Below, in pieces: positions 56,945-64,000 of a stretch of DNA of 64,000 nucleotides. Both the position numbers and the translations under genes were made by a program. The DNA is taken from NCBI GenBank assembly GCA_018105865.1, contig CM030870.1:1238501-1302500 (forward strand), read 5' to 3'. Source of the DNA: Metaphire vulgaris (lineage: Eukaryota > Annelida > Clitellata > Crassiclitellata > Megascolecidae). Position 1 is the first letter of the stretch, and each line of letters starts with the position of its first letter. The notes under the pieces are model-generated. The model was not told the origin of the DNA and searched no databases. It saw only the letters and a program-made list of their open reading frames with translations.

Positions 56945-57200
56945 ACGAGTAGATTTGCCCATCATTAGCATAGCTTCGCGAGGCCAGCAGTCCGAAGGCC
57001 CAGGTGACTGACCTCATCCCTGCCGAGGCTACCGTGTACAGGACGAAGAGCAACGGACCCTTGCGGGACACCAGTGCACGCCTCTCGGATATATGCAACC
57101 ATTGCACCAGGTCGATTGCCTTCTGTCCGTGAGAGAGAGCTCCTGATCCAAAGGAGGAGGAGGAGGAGGAGGAGGAGCTGGTGGTCGACCGCATCGGACG
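56945..57200 (-). mobile_element. LINE RT fragment
   Basis: The minus-strand frame reads KGPLLFVLYTVASAGM and FGLLASRSYANDGQIYSS, equivalent to the GPLLF and YADD region of Jockey/CR1-type RT with Asp changed to Asn in the catalytic box. It abuts an unrelated LINE 3' end. Confidence 0.55.
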
Positions 57201-57225
57201 CAGCCGAGAGGTCTGATCTGATCTA

Positions 57226-57490
57226 ATCCTAAACTTCTATAGCGCCACTTCATTATGCACAGGAGCATCAACCGATGGCACGCCAAAATCCAAATCATGT
57301 AAGATCCAGGTCAAATCCAGGGTATCCGGCCAGGCAAACAGGTGACAGTCTATATGGTGGATAAGTCAGGTCAAAAAGATGGGTTTTTAATATTTTTCTA
57401 CAAATCTGTAATGGATTTGCAATGCGCACTTGAGGCTGAGGCGATGAGTTCCAGAGTTTGGGGGCGGCCACTCATAAAGCACGAGAACCA
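57226..57490 (-). mobile_element. CR1/L2-like LINE 3' end
   Basis: Same family as 24065-24975, without inner insertions. Begins (plus orientation) CTAAACTTCTATAGCGCCAC. Confidence 0.7.
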
Positions 57491-57514
57491 AGAACTGTCC
57501 GAGTATGGGAGAGA

Positions 57515-57560
<46 letters not shown>

Positions 57561-57894
57561 TATTGCAGACGAGGATCTGGTCGAGTATTTGTTTGTTTGT
57601 ACAGACAGTTTTGAAATAAGGTAACTAGGTTCCTTGTAATAGTGTTTTGTATACCTGAAGACAAGGTCGAGGTGGCAGAGGAGTGCCACCAGACAATTCG
57701 TTATCGCACCAACCACATCATTGAAGATCTTCAAGATTTCAGATTCAGTGGAGTGCCCACGATTGATCTTGAGACGTCAGGCCATTTACACTCAGAAACC
57801 CTATCAGTTTGTTTGCTTACAATCTTCTCCAGTGTCTTCGATAAAATTGGTAAATTACACAGGCTTACTTAGCCTCCTAAACCACTTAAAATCA

Positions 57895-57895
<1 letters not shown>
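57491..57895. other. No gene seen; (GA)n at 57,508-57,558
   Basis: Non-repetitive DNA at 57,600-57,890 shows no conserved frame. Confidence 0.5.

Positions 57896-57968
<73 letters not shown>
57896..57968. repeat. (ATT)n
   Basis: About 24 perfect units. Confidence 0.95.
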
Positions 57969-57970
<2 letters not shown>

Positions 57971-58074
57971 AGCTGGTCTGTAACTCGCAACATCTGATTG
58001 ATCTAGAGTTCTAGACGAGGTTCGACCGTAGCCTACGTTACGTCCCCTAGATTTCTACGCGTATCCTATGCAGT

Positions 58075-58628
58075 GGTTCTTAACCATGGGTACTCGTACC
58101 CCTTGAGGATACTTGAAGGATGTTGTGGGGATACGAAGAATTATCCAGAAATAAAGTATGTTTTAAAGACTTACTGTACAATAATTATTTACTCTGTACA
58201 AATACTGTAGACATTATTATTGTACTAAATTAGAAATTATACAGAAAAATTCCACTTTCTGGCGTGTGCACAGTCTATGACAGATGTACGTTGCAGTTTA
58301 TAATTTTTTTTAAATTAATGAGGAGCACAAACTTTTGTTCTGAGATAAGGTATGCACCATATGCGGGTAGGGGGTCATTCTTTCAGTGGCGGCTCCACCG
58401 GGGGGGCCAGGGGGGGCCCGTGCCCCCCTATTGAGAGCCTGGCCCCCCCAGTGGCCCCCCCAGTTGGGACCCTATACTTAATGCTACATACATTAAACAA
58501 CAAATAGTTGGCCCCCATGATTAGAAGTTGCCCCCAACGGCCCCCACTTGCCAAATCCTAGAGCCGCCACTGCATTCTTTCTCTCATACTTGTTTCATGG
58601 GTACGCAACCGTAAAAAGGTTAAGAACC
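58075..58628. mobile_element. hAT-like element (CAGTGGTTCTTAACC), host
   Basis: Ends CAGTGGTTCTTAACCATGGG and GGTTAAGAACCATTG. No clear TSD. Hosts 58384-58572. Confidence 0.7.
58384..58572. mobile_element. hAT-like MITE (CAGTGGCGGCTCC), nested
   Basis: 189 bp, exact TSD CATTCTTT, ends CAGTGGCGGCTCCACCGG and CTAGAGCCGCCACTG. Confidence 0.92.
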
Positions 58629-58739
58629 ATTGGTATAACATCTCCAAATTAAACGTATAATATCATTGGAAATATTATACATATACTACGCACTGTTGAA
58701 TCTTGGTTCTATAGACTGGGCCGCTTTAGATGCGGCTTC

Positions 58740-59289
58740 ACGATCTCATGTAATGTAATGTAATGTGACATTTGTATAGCGCCTCTTCTATTTCCACACT
58801 GATGGCAGTTCACCCGCCGCTTTCAGTGATACAACCAATAGGTTCCGCCAGGAAAGGAGCCAGCAATCCTCGTATATCGAGTCCTTAAGGAGCCACTTGG
58901 ATGGGCAGTGGATCCGCCTGGCGTTGCTTATTTCGAGACGACTGGACGATGCTTGTCACTTCGTCTAGCGTCGAGGGAGGGGAGGGGAACTCCACGAGGC
59001 GAGGGCCCTTGTACGAGGAGAAACCCGCTGGGCCGGTGTGACGAGGTCAAGCGTCCAGCGAAACAGACTGTGTCCGGCCGGACGATTGATTTCGTAAAAA
59101 TGTGAAATGAAGTGTCCGTGCTTGAAATAAATCGTCCGGGAGAAATAAATGGATGATTACGTGCAAGAAAAGTGAGAAATCAGTCAACTAACTATACTCA
59201 TATAGGCCTACTTATTAAGTTATTTTTCATGGAACATGGATGTCATAACTTTAACTATAATAGCAGTCTTTCTAACACAGGCTAACGCC
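58740..59289. repeat. Retrotransposon-like 3' end and unassigned DNA
   Basis: GTAATGTAATGTAATGTGAC followed by TTTGTATAGCGCC recalls the 3' ends at 14,930 and 29,540. No gene. Confidence 0.4.
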
Positions 59290-59297
59290 CCCTAAAC

Positions 59298-60057
59298 CAG
59301 TGTTTCCCAAACTGTGGGTCGCGACCCAAAAATGGGTCGCAGCCTCGCAGGGCTCAGCCTAGTGGGTCGCGGGGTTGCGCGAAATTGGATTCAAGCATGT
59401 AATTTTTCTAACCAATACCAAAATATCACACGCCTTGAAATTTGCAAGTAGGTTTAGGTGTTAAGAAATTGATATGCCAGCAATCCTCATACACGGCCTA
59501 TATTAAAATGTTTTATCCAATTTTAGCTGACCATAGGTTTGCAGGGTCGCGACATGTTACAAAGCCGCTGACGTGAGTCGCGCAGATCCAAAGAGTTTGG
59601 GAAATCCTTAATCTTATTTCGAAATAACGCAAGGAAGGCGTATTCCGACCATTTTGCCCTGAAACTCTGATAACAATAGAGAATCTCGCCCAAGACAGAT
59701 TATTCGACCTAGCGGTTAAGCGATTTTGCCATACTAATAGGATTTTTAAGACGCGCAACAAAGGTATGTTCCTGGCAAGGTTTTAAAACGATAATTTTAA
59801 AGAAATTTCGATATCTATTTCTCTCCTCTTGTCTTATTTTGTAAAATTAATAATATATTTGCCAAATTTTTCATTCGAATTGAACCAGAGAGCTTTTGTT
59901 TTGCCATTTATTCAAAACTCATGTTCTTTTCAACTAACGTTCGCCAGGTGTCCTAATCATTTTTTGCTATTACATGCTACGAATCCTATGATTAGGGTCA
60001 TGGCACGTTATAAAACCGCTGAATTGGGCCGCGGTCCAAAATGTTTTGGAAGCCCTT
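59298..60057. mobile_element. hAT-like element (CAGTGTTTCCCAAAC), 760 bp
   Basis: Exact TSD CCCTAAAC; left GTGGGTCGCGACCC palindrome; internal CGACATGTTACAAAGCCGCT and GGGAAATCC join, as in 34409-35207. Confidence 0.85.
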
Positions 60058-60065
60058 CCCTAAAC

Positions 60066-60077
60066 TATTCAAAACCA

Positions 60078-60116
<39 letters not shown>

Positions 60117-61041
60117 CAATTAATACAATATAATTAAAAGTAATCAATAAAACATATATAAAAATGATAACACATTAATTATCAGATGATATAAATTATT
60201 AAAAGCCTTAAAATAAAATAAATAAATAGTAATATATAAGTAAGTAAATAAGTAAAATCTTGTAGATTTATATAGCGCTTTGGAAGGCAGCACAACAGTA
60301 GCTGCTTATTCTTAGGCGCTCAGCCTTTCTTAAAATAGCTATGGGAAAGGTGAATGATCAGCCAGGCAATGGTCAATATATCCGAAAGGCAGGGATGCTA
60401 GGTTATTATATAGGTTGTTATATATAATAATACCTATTATTATTATTATTATTAACTTCATTATTAGGCCTATATCTATGGTTTATTCGTCGTGTTTTAC
60501 TCACTGTTTTTACCTTTGATTAGCGACTTAGACGTTGTGATCAACCTACAGGGACGAAATATTTCAAATCGGCAGACAATTAATTTCTTGCCAGTGATGG
60601 GCAACTAGTTAACTAATTAGTTACTAACTAAAAGTTTAACTAAATTTTTTAGTTATCTTCATAGTTTAACTAAATATATATAGTTAAGTTAAAATGCTAG
60701 TTTAACTGAAAATTTTTAGTTTATAACTAAATAGTTTAACTAAAACTTTTTAGTTGGTGTCCCGAACAGAGAAAATCTTGGCTGCGCCACTGCTTCCATG
60801 TAAGACTGAAATTAGTGTATGAACCGCCGCCATTAATGATGATTCCCTGCTCTTCGACCTCTCCAGTCGCATGCTCCGATTAAGGGAGTCCCGCCATAAT
60901 TAATCCATTCCGCTCGTGTTTCAGTTTCTCTATATCCTTTGACATTCAGCGTCGTAGAACGGGCGATCGGGTGATTTCGCCGCGAACCTTCGTCTCGGTC
61001 ACTGGACCCAGGTGATCGAGAATTTTCGTAATCACCGAGTG
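60066..61041. other. No gene; (ATT)n and a TAGTTAAC-rich element
   Basis: (ATT)n at 60,080-60,115; TATATAGCGCTTT at 60,269; 60,592-60,770 starts CAGTGATGGGCAACTAGTT and is packed with AGTTWAACTA words; a MITE right end (GGCTGCGCCACTG) follows at 60,793. Confidence 0.5.
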
Positions 61042-61049
61042 GTAACACT

Positions 61050-61226
61050 CAGTGGCGGCTCCACCGGGAGGCCAGGGGGTCCCGTGCCCCCCTATTGAGT
61101 GCCTGGCCCCCCAGTTGAGACCCTATACTTAATGCTACATACATTAAACAACAAATGGTTGGCCCCTATGATTAGAAGTTGCCACCCCAACGGCCCCCCA
61201 CTTGCCAAATCCTAGAGCCGCCACTG
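61050..61226. mobile_element. hAT-like MITE (CAGTGGCGGCTCC)
   Basis: 177 bp, exact TSD GTAACACT; near-identical to 58384-58572, hence recent. Confidence 0.92.
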
Positions 61227-61281
61227 GTAACACTCAGCCAGCTCGGATGCTTATGGTAGTAGTAGTAGTAGTGGTAGTAGC

Positions 61282-61291
61282 AAAATAAGCC

Positions 61292-61340
<49 letters not shown>
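61282..61340. repeat. (AAT)n
   Basis: About 18 units following a GTAGTAGTAG run. Confidence 0.93.
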
Positions 61341-61343
<3 letters not shown>

Positions 61344-61389
61344 GATGCAGTATATCATGCCATTTATGATGAAGATTATTTTAAATTTA

Positions 61390-62243
61390 GATCAGGAGTA
61401 TCTAAGGTACGGTCCGCGGACCAGATAAGGCCCGGCAAGGTCTGTAATCCGGCCCACGTCTAAAAACGAGGAACATGGCGCTAATCGTACTAAACCTATT
61501 CTAGGAGAGTAAGAATCTCTTCTCCGTATGTGCGATGAGACACAGACTTCAGAAAATTATCGCTGGATAGGGTCTAGGACTCTAGGGTATCTTAAAGTGA
61601 AGTCAGTTTCCACCATTTCACAATGTACTGTTTGTCAATGATACCCATATTCTGTACACATCTCAACAATGGTAACCATAACAAATTTGATAGAATTCTA
61701 GAAATGCCTTTCATGCGATCAATTTTCTCATTTGAGAAAGTTTCCTCGTGAATTCATTTCTGCTTTTGGAACTAGGCTACGTATTTGTGTGAAAAGACAT
61801 TTTCTAAAATAAAGCATGTTAAATCCTGCTATCTGCTATCTTATGAACATTTAACATCCTTATAGGGTGTTATAGGGACTACACACTGTAAACCACCGTA
61901 TTTTTAAAGTAATTTTTATCAGAAATCCATCAGTTTAATTTATCTCACAGTCAGTTGGATCCAATATTTCAATTGCGACTGATATTCTGCAGTCTGCACA
62001 ATTCAGCAATAAATAGTCTTTTATTGACGGTAATATTCATTAACTGCATTTCAATAGATTTCATTTCTTGTACGTTCTTGAGCCAGTGACCCATGGATAG
62101 AAAAAACCGTGAGACCCCCGATTTAGATTATATATTAGAATAATTATGGTATCTTTGTGGAAGAGCTATTCAGATTACGCGTAATGTTTTTGGCGGAGTT
62201 TTTGGCGTAAGTGATTTTTCTGAGGACTTGGACGGCCCTTGCG
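61390..62243. other. No gene; start of a possible hAT element
   Basis: CAGGAGTATCTAAGGTACGG then CCGCGGACC and GGCCCGG resembles a widespread hAT left end, but the matching right end was not found. Confidence 0.4.
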
Positions 62244-62251
62244 ATAAGGAC

Positions 62252-62518
62252 CAGTGGCGTAGCCAGGATTTTCCGAAGGGGGGTTATGGTTGCCATGGTT
62301 CCCGACTTCGGAAAATTCTGACAAGCAGAAAAGGTCATCATGGTTCTTCACGATTAACAACATAACACGGTAAAATTCCTGACGAGCAAAATAAAGGTCT
62401 CAACTATTATATAGGTATGTGGGCGCCGTACAACTATATTGATACGCAAAAATTCCCCTTCCCTACACTGAGAACAGCCAAGGGGGGTTTAACCACCAAC
62501 CCCCTGGCTATGCCCCTG
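62252..62518. mobile_element. hAT-like MITE (CAGTGGCGTAGCCAGG)
   Basis: 267 bp, exact TSD ATAAGGAC. Two modules (62318, 62380). Confidence 0.9.
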
Positions 62519-62539
62519 ATAAGGACTCTACATCACGAG

Positions 62540-62772
62540 CAGTAGCGTCATTTCACACTTTCTTGGGGAAAGATAATTCCTGGGCCAAATTTTGGGCAAA
62601 TTTTGGGTCAATTTAGGCAAATTTGTAAATTTCTGACATTTTTTGCAAATTTTGGGCAATTTCTGGCGAATTTTTTGCATGTTTCACATTTATTTATTTA
62701 TTTGAAACATTTTACATTATTTCTTCATTTCCTGGGGGCCACGGCCCCCCCCCCCCCCAAATGACGCCGCTG
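62540..62772. mobile_element. hAT-like MITE (CAGTAGCGTCATTTCACAC) just upstream of the WAP exon
   Basis: 233 bp, TSD ATCACGAG / ATCAAGAG, right end CCCAAATGACGCCGCTG, 100 bp before the anosmin acceptor. Confidence 0.85.
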
Positions 62773-62871
62773 ATCAAGAGACACAGATGAAATTGGCTGC
62801 ACTTAATAATTTGAGTGGCTTCCATCATGGCCGACCGACGACGCCTTTGTTTCACTCGACCGTGTTTGAAG

Positions 62872-63163
62872 CCTCCTCCTCCTCCGGCGTCGAGAGAGAC
62901 CGCTTCGGGGGCCGTCGACCGCGTTGCTGCTGCAGCGTCGCCGCCGCCGTCGCCGTCGTCGTCCGACTGCTCGGAGAGTTGTCGGTTCCTGCGCCAGGTG
63001 AACACCATTCGACCAGGTACCTGTCCGCCTGAGACGCAAGCGACCGGCTTCGCTGCCCTCTGCATCGTCAGCTGCGACAACGACGCCGACTGCAACGCTT
63101 CGCTCAAGTGCTGCTCGAACGGCTGCGGCTGGACCTGTCAGGCGCCGACGCACGTCGACGAAG
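62872..63163 (+). CDS. ANOS1: Anosmin-1 WAP-domain exon
   Basis: The donor is GACGAAG/GTACAGG, leaving phase 1. The preferred acceptor (TTTGAAG at 62871) matches phase 0 of the preceding exon; another at 62935 would enter in phase 1. The frame runs from a Pro/Ala/Ser linker into SSDCSESCRFL, the last CxxxC pair of the Cys-rich box, then a complete WAP four-disulphide core with eight cysteines: TCPPETQATGF, ALCIVSCDND, ADCNASLKCC, SNGCGWTC. The CxxSCxFL lead-in, the ATGFAA motif and CCSNGCGxTC together are specific to anosmin-1 rather than to other WAP proteins, as far as I recall. In anosmin-1 the WAP domain is followed by FnIII repeats, which would lie past the window. A composite MITE starts 33 bases after the donor. 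Confidence 0.88.
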
Positions 63164-63196
63164 GTACAGGAGCCCGGTGTGAACGCGCCTTGGTTG

Positions 63197-63582
63197 CAGG
63201 GGCGTAGCGACGGGGGAGGGGCATAGCGGTATGTAGGCCTATACCCCCCGCCCCACCCCAAAGCAGTGGCGGCTCTAGGATTTGGCAAGTGGAGGGGCCG
63301 TTGGGGTGGCAACTTCTAATCAGGGGGGCCAACCATTTGTTGTTTAATGCATGTAGCATTAAGTATAGGGTCCCAACTGGGGGGCCACTGGGGGGCCAGG
63401 CACTCAATAGGGGGGGCACGGGCCCCCCCTGGCCCCCTCGGTGGAGCCGCCACTGCCCCAAAGATCAGACTACCTTAACATTTTCAAAGTGTTTTTTAAA
63501 GATTTTAAAAGTTTTTTTCAGATTTATGCCCTCCAATCACATTACGCCCCCTCCCCAAATCAAATTCATGGCTACGCCCCTG
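63197..63582. mobile_element. hAT-like MITE (CAGGGGCGTAGCGAC), host, 33 bp after the WAP exon
   Basis: Ends CAGGGGCGTAGCGACGG and TGGCTACGCCCCTG; flanks CTTGGTTG / CTGGATTG (two mismatches). Hosts 63264-63455. Confidence 0.75.
63264..63455. mobile_element. hAT-like MITE (CAGTGGCGGCTC), nested
   Basis: 192 bp, exact TSD CCCCAAAG; near-identical to 58384 and 61050 copies in reverse orientation. Confidence 0.92.
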
Positions 63583-64000
63583 CTGGATTGGGGCATTGTT
63601 TTCTTAGGATATCCTCGGCCTTCGTAGTGCAGCTCTTGTGGATTCTCCGGGTGTGAATGGAGCTTGATTGCTGAATTTGCTGCTTTCCTCGTCTCGGAAT
63701 TATTGCTGTGGTAAATGCTTCGAGTGTGAATGAGGCTTGATTGTGACCGCTGTAAGCGCTCAGAAGTTGGAACTGCGCATATTAGAACCGCGCCATTTGT
63801 GTCCCTGCTATTTGCTGTGTGCCACTCCCCCCCCCCCACAAAAAATGTCTTTTTCACAATTTATTTTTGTTGCAGTCATTAAAATTTCAAATAAATTAAA
63901 ACTAAGAATTTTTTCCATTTCACGAAATTATTGTCTTTGATTTGGAGGTATAATGTGATTTGGGGGCATAGATCTGAAAAAAGTTTTGAAGATCTTAAAA
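63583..64000. other. Anosmin intron, no exon seen
   Basis: Non-repetitive apart from a C-run at 63,828; the last 60 bases read like the interior of a MITE. Confidence 0.45.

Overview
This is an animal nuclear window: spliced genes with GT/AG introns, kilobase introns, abundant simple repeats, tRNA-derived SINEs, LINE fragments and many short inverted-repeat transposons. The two recognised proteins, COQ9 and anosmin-1, are clearly diverged from the vertebrate versions as I remember them. I therefore infer an invertebrate, probably marine, but the phylum cannot be settled from the sequence. || Layout. 1-5.8 kb is repeats and low-complexity DNA. 5.79-6.72 kb (+) is an unrecognised, probably 3'-terminal, exon of a single-pass membrane protein with microsatellite-encoded Ser, Gly and Gln runs. 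7-15 kb holds LINE tails, a decayed copy of a multicopy transposon-like gene (8.36-9.49 kb, -), SINEs and MITEs. 15.16-20.17 kb (-) contains five consecutive exons of COQ9 (ubiquinone biosynthesis); its first exon is only tentatively placed and its last coding exon was not found. Divergent from COQ9, at 23.25 kb (+), begins an anosmin-1 (ANOS1/KAL1) gene. Its signal-peptide exon is at 23,253-23,429, a Cys-rich exon at 50,942-51,022, a probable small Cys exon at 54,065-54,121, and the WAP-domain exon at about 62,872-63,163. The fibronectin III exons would lie beyond the right edge. The first anosmin intron, about 27.5 kb, is almost wholly repeats. || No ordinary track reveals the dominant structure. 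Over 30 short elements can be delimited to the base because TIRs of the type CAG..CTG are flanked by 8-bp target-site duplications (20 exact, 11 with one mismatch), the signature of hAT-type non-autonomous transposons. They insert into one another up to four layers deep, into LINEs and into SINEs. A second group (3-bp TSD, ends GGGGYCRTCC) looks PIF/Harbinger-like. Families with unrelated ends, including both superfamily types, carry the same internal module, about GACAAGCAAAAAAGGTCATC, at more than 20 places on either strand. That shared core is the most unusual signal in the window. || Other points of interest are a 38-bp perfect hairpin (43,643-43,761), a long-armed (TA)n palindrome (568-682), a triplicated splice donor in anosmin, four CACGTGACGT sites in tandem (52.4 kb), and SINEs that pair one tRNA head with different bodies.
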